In this document: piece by piece, positions 17,102-27,600 of the stretch
How the letters are laid out: every line of letters starts with the position of its first letter
Position numbering within the stretch: position 1 is the first letter of the stretch
Assembly (NCBI GenBank): GCA_044230315.1
Contig: JBGARJ010000001.1
Coordinates: 217,504-281,503 of the forward strand
Length of the DNA stretch: 64,000 bases
From: M3007 sp044230315
GTDB taxonomy: Bacteria; Bacteroidota; Bacteroidia; Chitinophagales; Saprospiraceae
Reading direction: 5' to 3'
Notes under the pieces: model-generated
Told to the model about the DNA's origin: nothing
The model's input: the letters and a program-made list of their open reading frames with translations, nothing else
The model's database searches: none
Made by a program: the position numbers and the translations under genes

Positions 17102-17686
17102 TCAGGTATCATGATTAAAAGCGGGGTGGTTTTTTACTTTTTCGCGCAAGGCTTCCAGGCACCGGTATTTTTTAACCTTGACGAACCGCTCGCTGTAACC
17201 CAGCAAAGCGGCTATTTCGGTGGAAGACAAGCGGTTGTAGTAGGCGTATTGAATCAATTTTTGGCATTCGATTTTCAGGGTTTCAAGCAATTGCCGCACG
17301 GTATGGTGTTTTTCCGACCAGGTATTTTCCCGAAACAACAGCTCCGTATCGTCTATGCCGGCATCCGGTATGCGGTGGTTTTCCTCGATGCTGACTTCGG
17401 GGTGCGTTTGGCGCGTCCGCAGGCGGTAAAGCCATAAGTTGCGTACCACGGCGAGCAAATATGCCCCCGGATCGGCAGTCAGCCGGAAATCAGCATTTCT
17501 GGTTTTTTTAAACAAGACCAGCAACGCCTGCTGAAAAATGTCGCGTGCATCTTGCTCCTGCCCGGAGTTGGCATGAATAAATGCCGCTGCCGGCCGGTAA
17601 TATTTTTCATACAGGTATCCAAAAGCTTCATTTTCGCCACGGTGCAGACGTTCAAGCAAGTTAACTGGTTGTTTTGGCGTAGTCAT
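17102..17686 (-). CDS. ECF-type RNA polymerase sigma factor
   Basis: A 194-residue sigma-70-family protein of the extracytoplasmic-function type. Region 2 is NEAFGYLYEKYYRPAAAFIH through ARDIFQQALLVLFKKTRN, and region 4 is CQKLIQYAYYNRLSSTEIAA followed by LLGYSERFVKVKKYRCLEAL, a helix-turn-helix. It directs RNA polymerase to a dedicated promoter set. The stop codon lies at or inside the start of the downstream anti-sigma-like gene, which suggests translational coupling. The upstream neighbour, 42 bp away on the same strand, is the CHAT-TPR protein, so all three probably form one operon. The target promoters cannot be inferred. Confidence 0.88.
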   Translation of the reverse strand: MTTPKQPVNLLERLHRGENEAFGYLYEKYYRPAAAFIHANSGQEQDARDIFQQALLVLFKKTRNADFRLTADPGAYLLAVVRNLWLYRLRTRQTHPEVSIEENHRIPDAGIDDTELLFRENTWSEKHHTVRQLLETLKIECQKLIQYAYYNRLSSTEIAALLGYSERFVKVKKYRCLEALREKVKNHPAFNHDT

Positions 17687-17728
17687 TCGATGTATGCCAT
17701 ATATAGTTGCGGAGGAGGCTTCTGGTTA

Positions 17729-20551
17729 TCAGTTCCGGGTGTTAAAAATATGCAAGGGTGCGTTATCGCCGATTAAAATAAAACCAGCCCAAAAATAAGG
17801 GTGTGCCAGTTCGCCCCGGTAGGTGGCGAGGTACGCCGACCGGGCTTTTTGCAGGGCGCGGTCTTTTGGCAACCCTGTTTTCAGGTTTTGGTAAAACAAT
17901 TCCATCAGGCGGCGGGTTTGGGCATCGCTGACGGTCCACTGGCTTTGCACGATGCTGCGCGCGCCAGCCGAAGCGAAGGCGCGGGCGACGCTTACGATGC
18001 CTTCGCCCCGGTACATTTGGCCCAGGCCCGTTTCGCAAGCCGAGAGGGTGACGAGTTCGGCATTCAGCTGCAAACCATAGATTTCACTCACGTACAGGCG
18101 CTCGCCATCGGGGTGCAGCAGATCGGGGGCGAACACAAGATAGGAATAATCGCCGGCTATGTCGTTGGCGCGCGCGTGGGTGGCGAGGTGGAGCACCCGG
18201 AATTGCGGGGCTTGCGCGATGAAAGCGTTTTTGGCGGCTTTGGCGCCGGTGAGCACTTTTCCATCGGTTATTTCGGCCACTTTATACACTTCTTCGCCGC
18301 TGTACGGGAGCGGGGCCAGATCGGAACGATTCTGCCGGGCCTGCAACACCAGGAGTGAATCGTGCCATTCGGTGGAGCCATCAAAAAAAGGCGCCATTGC
18401 AAGCAGCCCGCCGGCTGTGGCCGGCGCGGCCGGCAAGGCTTCCATCTCCCGGAGCAAGGCGGCAGAACAGGCGTAACGCAGGGTAATATCGTTTGCGAGG
18501 TAGTGGTGCAGGTGAAAGCGGTCGGGGCGTTCCGGCTTTTCAACCAGCAAGGCCTCAAAAGGCAGGTACGCCAGCACCCCGTCGGGTACAAGGGTGAGCC
18601 GCCGGGGCAAATGCCCGTCGAAGGGCGCCAGCAGGGTTTGGTATAACCGATAGGCCGATTCCGTATAATCGCGGGCCGCATCCAGGTACATAGTACTGGT
18701 TTTTTGCGGCGCCAGAAAATAACGACCGATGGCATCACGCAGCAGCGCAATATCGCTTTCCACAGGGTTTTTCCGGCCCAGTTTCCGGCATACAAGCGTA
18801 TCGGGCAGCACCAAAAATGCGGTAAGGGTGGAGTCGCCGGCAAAAAATTCGAGCAGGCCTTCACCCGGGGCCAGGCCGGCTTGCAGCGAATCGAGCCGAA
18901 TGGAAGGGAACGTATCGGGGCTGGCAAAATAACCGGGGTAATCGGCCTGGATGTTTTTCCTGATCTGGGCGTATCGGTTGTTCAGGGCAAAAATCTGTTC
19001 CTGCAGGTTGTATTGTTGGGGTGCGGCGACGGCGCTCCCGGCCTGTTCAAACAGTTGTTTTTTCAGGTCTACGATCTGTGCGCGGAGGGATCGTTCTTCA
19101 GCGGCCAGTGGTACGGCCGACCAGCGGCGGTTTTTGTTCTCCAAAAGTTGCTGGTACAACAACAGTCCTTTGCTTTCTTCCGAAAAGTGAAAAGCCACTT
19201 TCAGCCAGTCGGGGTCGCCGGCGGCATCGGCCATTTGCGTCGAAATCGTAATCGCCAGGTCATACGTGGCGTAGGCCTCGCGATAGGCTGCCAGTTTGTT
19301 GCGCTCGGTATCGAATCCCGTCACGATCGATGCCAGGGTGTCGAGGGCATCCTTGAGTAGCCATAATGCTTCCACCTGTGCGTTGGGCAGGATGTTTTTC
19401 CCGTGCTGAAACGCGACGGTGAGCACATTGGCCTTGGTAAGCAGGGCCCGGCACAAGTAGTTGCGGTTGGTTTCTTTTGTGGCGCGGAGGGTCGTCAGGG
19501 CCGAATCGGCGCAAGCCAGGGCTCGGGTGTAATCGCCCAGCGTGCAATAGGCCTTGCTACAATGCAGCAACAAGGGCGGCGAAGGCGGCGGCTGTTCGCC
19601 CGGGGGCACACCCGTATACTGCGCCCGCCGGAGGTAATCGAGGGCCTTTAGCGGTTGGTTGGCCAGGTTGTAGGTAACGCCGAGGAAAAAATAACAACTG
19701 CCCAGGTAACGGCCTTCCGGGGTATCCAGTTTTTCAAACAGGGTGGCGGCGGCCAGTTGGTATTGGAGCCCTTTTTCGGTATCGCCCAATTGGGCATACA
19801 CTTCACCGATGGTGCTCATACATTTGGCCGTTTCAAGATGCTCACCCAGGCGGGCCTGGAGCATGGGAAGCGCCATCGAATAGTATTTCAATGCGGCGGG
19901 CAGATCGCCTTCTTCCTGGTGGATCCAACCCAGCACCTGGTGGTAGCCGCTGTAATCGGGGTCGTCGGTCAGGCCGGCATTTTTGAGGCTGCGGATAGCT
20001 TTTAGGCCGTAATCGTTGGCTTTTTCAAAATCGCCGACGAGGGTGTACACGATCGCCAGTTCATAGTATCCTTTGGCAGCCGAATGGCTGTTGTCGCCCG
20101 CAACGGCGAGGCGCAGCGACAGGGCTTTTTCATAAAAGGGGATGGCTGCCGGCGGGTCGAAGGCTTCGTAGCAGTCGGCCAGCGTATTGAGCAGGATAAT
20201 GCGGTTTTCGCGATCGTCCGGCAAAATCCGCTCCTGGGAGTCGAGGGCGGCCTGCAGATTTTGGCGCGCCAGGTCGAAACTGTCGAGCCGCATCTGGAAC
20301 ATGCCGGTGGTCCACAGCACGGCCACGTAATCGGCCGAATGTTGCCGGCCCGATTGTTCCAGGGCGTCTCGCTGGGTGGAGAGCCAGGTCAGGGCTTCCG
20401 ATGGGGTTGCGGCCCGGCGCAGGCTGTCGGCGCGAAGGCGGTAGGGCGATTGGTTGAGGGAGGGCTGAGCAGAGAGTAGCCCCTGACCGGCCGGCAGGGC
20501 GAGCACGGCTAATAAAGCCATTCGGCAAAAACACAGAAATATTGCGCGCAT
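17729..20551 (-). CDS. CHAT-domain (caspase-like) protein with TPR repeats
   Basis: With the start at 20551 the protein has 940 residues and begins MRAIFLCFCRMALLAVLALP, a signal peptide ending near LLSAQ. The open frame extends 23 codons upstream without signal character. Residues about 40-420 hold tetratricopeptide repeats (AKGYYELAIVYTLVGDFEKA, GYHQVLGWIHQEEGDLPAAL, AKCMSTIGEVYAQLGDTEKG). The C-terminal 300 residues are a CHAT domain, a clan CD peptidase fold related to caspases, with the His-Cys pair His792 (LHLATHA) and Cys839 (TLSACETG). The domain ends with the typical HPYFWAGFILIGD. CHAT proteins cleave partner proteins in some systems (for example gRAMP-associated Csx29). This one is probably exported, so its partner would be in the periplasm or outside. 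It leads an operon with the sigma pair. Confidence 0.88.
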   Translation of the reverse strand: MRAIFLCFCRMALLAVLALPAGQGLLSAQPSLNQSPYRLRADSLRRAATPSEALTWLSTQRDALEQSGRQHSADYVAVLWTTGMFQMRLDSFDLARQNLQAALDSQERILPDDRENRIILLNTLADCYEAFDPPAAIPFYEKALSLRLAVAGDNSHSAAKGYYELAIVYTLVGDFEKANDYGLKAIRSLKNAGLTDDPDYSGYHQVLGWIHQEEGDLPAALKYYSMALPMLQARLGEHLETAKCMSTIGEVYAQLGDTEKGLQYQLAAATLFEKLDTPEGRYLGSCYFFLGVTYNLANQPLKALDYLRRAQYTGVPPGEQPPPSPPLLLHCSKAYCTLGDYTRALACADSALTTLRATKETNRNYLCRALLTKANVLTVAFQHGKNILPNAQVEALWLLKDALDTLASIVTGFDTERNKLAAYREAYATYDLAITISTQMADAAGDPDWLKVAFHFSEESKGLLLYQQLLENKNRRWSAVPLAAEERSLRAQIVDLKKQLFEQAGSAVAAPQQYNLQEQIFALNNRYAQIRKNIQADYPGYFASPDTFPSIRLDSLQAGLAPGEGLLEFFAGDSTLTAFLVLPDTLVCRKLGRKNPVESDIALLRDAIGRYFLAPQKTSTMYLDAARDYTESAYRLYQTLLAPFDGHLPRRLTLVPDGVLAYLPFEALLVEKPERPDRFHLHHYLANDITLRYACSAALLREMEALPAAPATAGGLLAMAPFFDGSTEWHDSLLVLQARQNRSDLAPLPYSGEEVYKVAEITDGKVLTGAKAAKNAFIAQAPQFRVLHLATHARANDIAGDYSYLVFAPDLLHPDGERLYVSEIYGLQLNAELVTLSACETGLGQMYRGEGIVSVARAFASAGARSIVQSQWTVSDAQTRRLMELFYQNLKTGLPKDRALQKARSAYLATYRGELAHPYFWAGFILIGDNAPLHIFNTRN

Positions 20552-21007
20552 CCTTGCTGTGTGTAGCGTAAAAATTTCACGAAAGATAACCGGTAAATGA
20601 CAAATGCGAATTACCTGCAAGGGTATTTCTAAACAACGTATTGCCGCACACTTTCACCTAACATATCCACCAGAGGGGTAAAATGTTACCCCGAAATGGC
20701 AAAGCGGCAGTTTTTTTAAAAAAAGTGATAACCGGAAACGGATCGCGCAATAAGAACAGGTCCGGCGTCTTCGAAGCCTTGCCTTAGAAGTGCTGATCCG
20801 TTCACCTGTCTGATGTAAGTCCTATGAAGTCTGCCCGTTGCCGAATGACGTCCGTACTGCCGACGTCTGTTGTATCTCCTCCCTGGCATGCACCGATACT
20901 TTTTTCCCATTGTACAAGGTAACAAAATTTCCGAACAGCGGATTTGCGTCAGCGCCCATTGCGTGTTTTCACCCTTTCTCCTAACCTGAAATGTTATCGT
21001 CAGCCTT
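20552..21007. other. Divergent intergenic region
   Basis: A gap of 456 bp between the CHAT gene (- strand) and a large exported protein gene (+ strand). It must hold promoters for both, but I find no well-formed TAnnTTTG/TTG pair. It contains the perfect hairpin at 20675-20692. Short open frames here look non-coding. Confidence 0.5.
20675..20692. promoter_or_regulatory. Perfect inverted repeat, possible operator
   Basis: ggggtaa and ttacccc flank a four-base centre (aatg). The 7-bp arms are exact. The site lies about 125 bp upstream of the CHAT start and 315 bp from the + strand gene. A role as an operator is only a possibility. Confidence 0.3.
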
Positions 21008-24000
21008 ATGAAAGCATTCCATTACTTGTTGATTTTCATGGCGTTATTTTTTTGCCGGGACACGCTCTCCGGGCAAAACACGCCGGTCTTTTTCGGCGGT
21101 ATGCCGCACACAGCAAAGGGCCAGGCCATCCTGGAAATATCGGGCGACACGGCACTCGTCCTGTCCAACATCGGCAGCAGCGGCAACGACGGCGCCGATG
21201 TGGGGCTTGGGGAAGGGAAAGGCTTTGGTTTTAGCCTTCATGAGCCCGACCCTTTCACCCTCCCTGTCGGCGCGTTCAAACAATGGACGATGATTGGCAG
21301 TCTCGCCGGGCAGCCCAACCAAACGATTTGGGCCGAAACACATGAAGTGGTCCTGTTCAAGGGGCAGCCAGGGGTCCAGGTATCCTTTAACTCCAGCCCG
21401 ATGGGCGCCACCCAAAACTATATCCGGGTCTTTGACGAAAACGGAACGGCCGTGCTGGAAAAAGTATTTCCTGTAGGCCCTTTGTATACCCGCATCGGTT
21501 ATTGTTGCGGTCCGGAACCGGTCCGATGGGACAAAACCTGTGTGGTGCTCCCGGGCATCCCCCCAAAAATGATCCACTTCGGCTTTCCCGATGGAACGGA
21601 AGCGACCTTGCCGGTCAGCCGGATTGAAACGGGCCCTGCCAACCCTAAATATTTCCCCAATTTCTGCACCACCGTTCAAAGCCGCCACAGCAGCGTCGGT
21701 TTTAGCCTGCTGCAAACCGAATACCTGACCGTATTCGAGGAGCGGTTTCCGCACCGGGCGCTGGGAAATGCGCATTTTGCCGGCGCCAACCAGGGCAACC
21801 GGCTTTTGTTAACCAATATGGGCAGCAGCGGTGATGACGGCGTGGAAATTCTGCTGAAAAATGCCCCCTCTTTTCGCCTGGGCCTGGCATCTGTCGTGCC
21901 TGGCGGCGGCGTCAACAGCCTCATCTTCGGCGCCACGGGCAAACTGGGCGCCACGGCCGACGCGCCGCTGGGTTTCGTGCGGCACGAGTCGACGGCTACG
22001 CCAAACACCTACAAAGTGACACCCGATTTCAGTGCTTTGGGCTCGCCCAGCATTCTGTACCAGGTGTTGAGAGGCGGCCAGTTGATTTTTTCGTTGCAAG
22101 GCGGCGCCACCCCGGAAAAAGTAACGGTGGGCGCCCTCCCGGTGGCCATTGGCAAACTCGAGGGTATCGGCGGCGGCCTGTCGTGCTACGCCGAGCAGTT
22201 CAGCGGGCTGCAATCGTTCAATTTTAACGGGAATATCGTGCAAGGCAACGAACTGCGTATGCTGGTGCAGTTGCCCGCGCCGGTGCCGGGCCTGACTACA
22301 TTTTTCCTGAAGTTCAGCGGCATCCAGCAAGCCGTTATCGGGTCGGAAGTTGTCCCCTCGAAAGTCGACATTGTGCTGAACGCCCCGCAGGGCGAAGTGT
22401 TTTGGGCGCCGACCGATACGCTCAACTTTTCCTGGACCACAACCGGCGGCTACTCCGGCGACTATTACCTCGGCATCCTCGAACTCAATCTCAACGACAC
22501 GATCCCGGCGGTTTTTCCCGACTCGGCCGATCTGTTTTTCTACCGCAGCGGCATCTCGGGCACCAATTTCCAATACATACCGGGCCTGCCGCCGTTTCAA
22601 TACGGTAAAAAATACGCCTGGATCGTTGGTGCCGTGGGTGGCGGTATCCGTGCATCGGCCATCCAATATATCCCGATTTCAAAAAATCCCTGCAAGCTGG
22701 CCGTCAACGGCGTGCCTACCAGCCCGTTATGCCCGGGCGATTGCTTTACGATCAGTGGCCCGGTCATCGCAGTGGCAAGCAACAATGCCCACAGCATCAT
22801 CGCCTATTCCGACCATCCTTCCTTGGTAGATGTGAATGGCCTGCCTGCCTACGCAGCCAACCTGCTCGACAACGTGACCCTGGAAACGCCCGTGCATTAC
22901 ACCGGCTCCGGCGCCACCTATACGCTCAACATCTGCATCAAAGGCGGCTCGAGCACGCCGGTGAAGATTTGGCTCTATTTCTACCGACCGCCTTCCAGTA
23001 CCGACTGTGCCGCAACCCCCTTGAAAGCGCCCTGTTGCTTTGATACCGTGGCGTTTACGGTCAATGTGGCCAACGTGCCCAATTACGGCAGCCTCAACCT
23101 GGCCATCCAGCACCCAATCAGCCATGCCAATTTGACCGATATCTGCTCGGGTGATCCCATACTGGTGTGTCTGACGGACGCTGCTGGCAACGTGCCGCCC
23201 GCGGGCTCGCCCGTGGCGCCGGTCATTACCTGGGAATGTTCGACGAATGCCGGCCCGTTTACGCCGGTGCCCTATACCAATTTCAGCGCCACGCAATTTT
23301 GTTTCAACGTGCCCGTCAACGTGGTCACCGCCAGCAACTGCGGGTCGCCCTCGCCGGGGTATGAAGACAAGGTGTTCCGCGCCACCCTGACGGTCACCGA
23401 CCCAATGACGGGCAAGGTGTGTACCTATTACAGCAGCACGTATCCCTTGCGGATCTGCTGCCCGGTGCCGAAACCGACCGTCGTGCTGAGCGTACAGCCG
23501 CCCAGCGCACTCAACGGCACCCTTTGCGAAGGCGATGTAGTGACGATCAATGTTTCGCTGACGGGCCTGCCGGCCTGGTTCCCGCCCGGGGCGGGCTCGG
23601 TGGTCACGGTGGATTGGTGCCTGAACAACGTGCCGATCCCGCTGCCGCCCGGCACCACGCAGTTTTCGTATCCGGTGACCGTTGGAAAAAATGACCTCTG
23701 TTTCTCCGTAAAAATCAAGAACTGCGGCTGCCCGCTGGTGACTGCCGAAACCTGCATCCCGGTGGACCCCGCGCCGCAATGCGGCACCATCATCGGCTGC
23801 CACCCCAACCTCACGCTGGTGGCCTCTACGCCCATGCTGTGTTATGAGATCTGCCCCGGCAAAGAAGCGACGGTCTGCATCGACCAGCCTTTTACCAATT
23901 GTACACCACACTGGGAGTTCTCGTTCGACAATGCTACCTGGAAGCCCCTGGGGCAATCCAACCCGATGCAGAACACCAACATTCTGCCTTGCGACGAAGC

Positions 24001-24658
24001 GGGCTCGCCCTATGAATGGCCGGTTGGGCAGCAGTGCATCTATTACCGGATCTCCTGTTATCCGCTCAATCACCCGATGCCCTCGGGCTGCGAACCCTGC
24101 ACGTCCAACACGATCAAGGTATGCCTGAAGCCGTCCCCTAATACGCCGTCGGTGGCGATCAACGGGCCGAACCCCATTTGCAAGGGAAGCACTTCGATCA
24201 TCAATGTGCAGAGCCCGCAAACGGGGATTATCTACACCTGGTACTGCAATGGCCTGGTGGTTGGCAGCGGCACTTCGTATCCCGCCACCCAGGAGGCCTG
24301 GTATTGGGTAACGGCTGACAACGGGTGCGAGATCAAGGAATCGAACCATGTTTTCCTGAAGGTGTGCATGGTGACGGCCGGCATGAGTTGTCCGCTTTGG
24401 CCCAACGCCTGCGCCAAATTCGGCGAAGAGATCCATTTGAGCGGTTGCTCATCGAAATGCACCTGTCCGGGCCCGCTTACGTACTCGTGGACCTACAGCA
24501 GCGGCACGCTGGGCACCACCTCGCAGGCCACTAACCTGTGCGATCTGTATGCCTTCCCGGACATGACGGGCACTACGTACACCCTGACGGTCACCTGGAC
24601 CGACGGGACCATTACCTGTACCGATCAGGCATCCATTACGATTGTCCCTTGCAAATAA
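21008..24658 (+). CDS. Large exported multi-domain protein without a visible sorting domain
   Basis: A 1216-residue protein with a signal peptide (MKAFHYLLIFMALFFCRDTL, cleavage near LSGQ). The N-terminal 400 residues hold two related units, marked by LVLSNIGSSGNDGADVGLGE and LLLTNMGSSGDDGVEILLKN. The remainder is a series of Cys-rich, Ig/PKD-like segments of the kind seen in adhesin-like Saprospiria proteins (SPLCPGDCFTISGP, GTLCEGDVVTINVSL, PNPICKGSTSIINVQSP). It ends in QASITIVPCK with no T9SS type A signature, unlike its downstream neighbours. The next gene starts 24 bp after its stop on the same strand, so it may be exported as a partner of that protein. No enzymatic motif is seen. Confidence 0.8.
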   Translation: MKAFHYLLIFMALFFCRDTLSGQNTPVFFGGMPHTAKGQAILEISGDTALVLSNIGSSGNDGADVGLGEGKGFGFSLHEPDPFTLPVGAFKQWTMIGSLAGQPNQTIWAETHEVVLFKGQPGVQVSFNSSPMGATQNYIRVFDENGTAVLEKVFPVGPLYTRIGYCCGPEPVRWDKTCVVLPGIPPKMIHFGFPDGTEATLPVSRIETGPANPKYFPNFCTTVQSRHSSVGFSLLQTEYLTVFEERFPHRALGNAHFAGANQGNRLLLTNMGSSGDDGVEILLKNAPSFRLGLASVVPGGGVNSLIFGATGKLGATADAPLGFVRHESTATPNTYKVTPDFSALGSPSILYQVLRGGQLIFSLQGGATPEKVTVGALPVAIGKLEGIGGGLSCYAEQFSGLQSFNFNGNIVQGNELRMLVQLPAPVPGLTTFFLKFSGIQQAVIGSEVVPSKVDIVLNAPQGEVFWAPTDTLNFSWTTTGGYSGDYYLGILELNLNDTIPAVFPDSADLFFYRSGISGTNFQYIPGLPPFQYGKKYAWIVGAVGGGIRASAIQYIPISKNPCKLAVNGVPTSPLCPGDCFTISGPVIAVASNNAHSIIAYSDHPSLVDVNGLPAYAANLLDNVTLETPVHYTGSGATYTLNICIKGGSSTPVKIWLYFYRPPSSTDCAATPLKAPCCFDTVAFTVNVANVPNYGSLNLAIQHPISHANLTDICSGDPILVCLTDAAGNVPPAGSPVAPVITWECSTNAGPFTPVPYTNFSATQFCFNVPVNVVTASNCGSPSPGYEDKVFRATLTVTDPMTGKVCTYYSSTYPLRICCPVPKPTVVLSVQPPSALNGTLCEGDVVTINVSLTGLPAWFPPGAGSVVTVDWCLNNVPIPLPPGTTQFSYPVTVGKNDLCFSVKIKNCGCPLVTAETCIPVDPAPQCGTIIGCHPNLTLVASTPMLCYEICPGKEATVCIDQPFTNCTPHWEFSFDNATWKPLGQSNPMQNTNILPCDEAGSPYEWPVGQQCIYYRISCYPLNHPMPSGCEPCTSNTIKVCLKPSPNTPSVAINGPNPICKGSTSIINVQSPQTGIIYTWYCNGLVVGSGTSYPATQEAWYWVTADNGCEIKESNHVFLKVCMVTAGMSCPLWPNACAKFGEEIHLSGCSSKCTCPGPLTYSWTYSSGTLGTTSQATNLCDLYAFPDMTGTTYTLTVTWTDGTITCTDQASITIVPCK

Positions 24659-24681
24659 TTAAACGCTCAAATGTCTGTCAG

Positions 24682-27600
24682 ATGAAACATATACCTTTCC
24701 TATACTTGCTTGCATGCCTGCTGTTTTCGATCACCCTTGGCGGGCAAACCACCTTTTATAAACTCTACGGCAACGCCGACGACAACTATCCGCAGAAGGT
24801 CAAGGGGTTCAACGGCTTTACCTATGTGCTCGCGTCGCGCAAAGACGCCATGACGGAGTACGCCACGTTTACCAAGTTTACCGGCGCCGGGGCGATCGTG
24901 TGGGAGCGGCAACTCGATTTTCCTTCCCAACTGCTGGACTTCGAATATTCGCCGTCCGACCAGAGTTTCCTCCTCGTGGGCCGCACCGAGCCGTTTATCG
25001 TAGGCGGGGTGGTACAGGACAACCAGTCGGTTTTGGTGAAGATCGACGACAACGGCACGCAGGTTTTCGTTCAAAAATTTGCGCACACCGGCCGGGAGTC
25101 TTTCATGCGCATCATCCGCCATACCAGCGCCCTGCCGGCGGGCACGGCGTCCGAATTTTACGTGCTCGGCTTTAAGAACCAGAGCCTGCCGGCGAGTTCC
25201 AGCGACCAGGTGATGCTCTACAATTTTGACCAAACAGGCGCCTGGCGCTTTGCCCGAGAGTATTTCTATACCTTTGAACTGGAAGGTTATTTGGGCCTGT
25301 TTCAAAAAGCCAACGGCAACGTGGTGTTCCTCGGCGATGCCGCACCGTTCAACGATGGTATCCTGGTGGAGGTCAATGGCGTCAACGGCTCGGTTGTTTC
25401 GGCCAACAAATACAACCAGGCCGGCAACTCCGCGCAGTACGATTTACACGACGGGATGGAATTGCCCAACGGCCAGATCGTGGTGGCCGGGGCGGATTTT
25501 GGCAATAAGAAAGGCATGCTGCTGAAACTGAACAGTACGTATGCGCCGATGTACGGGCGGGTGTTCGATAATATTTCCGAATTCCGCGAACTCGGCCGCG
25601 ACCCGAATACCGGGCCGCTGTCGGCGCTGCTGTATGTGATCGGTCCGGCCAAGCAGACGCCCGATTACACCATTGTTTCGCGGGTGACGGACAATTTCAC
25701 CACCGATTTCACCGTCGTCTACAGCGCCTCCCAGGCCCGTTTTGAGACCGATTTTAAAAACGCGCACTTCTCCGTCACACCGGCTTCCAACCGCATTTTT
25801 TATGCCGATTCGCGGGAGGTTTCGGCCGGCAACTTCGACATGCTGGTCGGAGCCTTCGACCTGAATTTCAGCATTCAAAATATTCAGAACACCTGCCGCG
25901 ATCCGTTCACCAATCCCACTACCCCCGTTTTGCCCATCCGGACGGCGATTCAGGTGACCGACGGCCCTTTGGCACAAAACATTGTGACGGAAGGCAAGAT
26001 AGTTGCGTTGGCGATGCCGCTGCGTAATTTCTGTACCTCGGAATGTTCGGCAGCTCTTCTATGCACCGTGGGCCAATGCCTCGATGTGCACTGCACCGGC
26101 ACCGGAACGAGCTCCGGCATCGGACCCGTCATCTATAGCTGGGATTTCAACAATGACGGTATTCCCGATGCTTCTGGCGCCAATTTGACGTCCGTCAACC
26201 ACACTTATCCGGCTCCGGGCACCTATACCATTTGCCTGACCGTCTCCGACGCGTCGATCAACTGCTCGACCACATCCTGTCAAACGGTGGTGATCCCGCC
26301 GGTGTCGCCGCCGGCGTGCATCGGCCCGGCCAATGTCATTCTGCCCACCGACCCGGGCAAATGCACGGCGTTTTATGCACCCACGATTTCGGGCTTCGAT
26401 CCCTGCGGGCCGGTGACGGTTTCGTCGGTGCTGACCGGCGCCACGACGGGCAACGCAGTGGCCACCAATTACAACAAGGGCATTACGACCGTCACAAGCA
26501 CGGTGACCGGTATTTTCAACAATTCAGCCACCTGCTCCTTCACCGTGACGGTGGTGGATGCCGAACCGCCTGTGATCACTTGTCCGAAGAACATATTCAC
26601 CACTGCACCGTTTTGCGACGGCGGCGCCATCGTCAGTTTCCCCGCACCTGTCGTGACCGACAACTGCCCGATGGCCACCTACACTTGCACCCAGCAAAGC
26701 GGCAATTTTTTCCCTTGCGGACAAACCACCGTCACCTGCACGGCCACCGACATGGGGCAGAATACGAGCACCTGTTCGTTCAACGTGAATGTCGACTGCA
26801 AATGCGCCGAGATCGGCCAGACGAGCATCATGTGCGACCCGGTGGTCGACGACAAATACCTGTTCACCATAGCCGTCACCAGCCTGAACGGCGCCACGTC
26901 GTGCACGGCCACGGTGACCGGCACAGGGCAAACGGGCGTGGTGGTAACGTCGGGCCCCGTCACCTTCAGCGGTTCGGGCGTGCTCACGGGCATGATCACC
27001 GCGACGAACCCCATCCCGGCGACGTTCAACCTGGTCGTCAACGTGCAATGCATATGCCCCAACGGGCAGGTGAGCAATTGCATGCTGCCGGTGTCGCTGG
27101 TGCCGATCTGTTGCAAACATATTTACCTGAAAGACACTTCGGTGTGCGCTACCGACCCACAGTTGTCGGTGCCGATCATCGGCTGCGGGCAATTCACCAA
27201 CATTCAGCAGGTCAACTGGTACGTGGCCACCGGGCCCACCTGCCCGCCGTTTACGGGCCCCGGCAGTCCGGGTTGGACGCTGCAGCAGGGCCAGTTCGAT
27301 TGTTCGCCGCTGTTGCTGTCGCCGTATCTGTACACCAACAACATCTGGGTGCAGGTGACGATGACCGTAGGCGATTTCCCCTGCAAGACCGTGCCTTCCA
27401 ACGTGGCGTGCGTCACCCTGTGCCAGCCGGTGAGTTGTACGATCAAGCCTGCGCTCCAGGAGTTTTGTTTCACCGGGACGCCCATCACGCCGCCGAACGA
27501 CCTGACGGTCAATCCCGTGGCGGGCAACTGCGCGCCGGTTAGCATCACTTGGTCGGGGCCGGGCGTACCCGCCGGGCAGATGGGGCCGAATTACCTGCCG

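Noticed and set aside
20716..20925. A 69-codon - strand frame upstream of the CHAT gene
   Set aside because: No family resemblance or conserved start context; basic, low-information translation in an intergenic region.
22727..24436. A 569-codon open frame on the - strand inside the 1216-residue exported protein gene
   Set aside because: Its Arg/His/Gly-rich translation is typical of a shadow frame; the + strand frame has a signal peptide and domain repeats.
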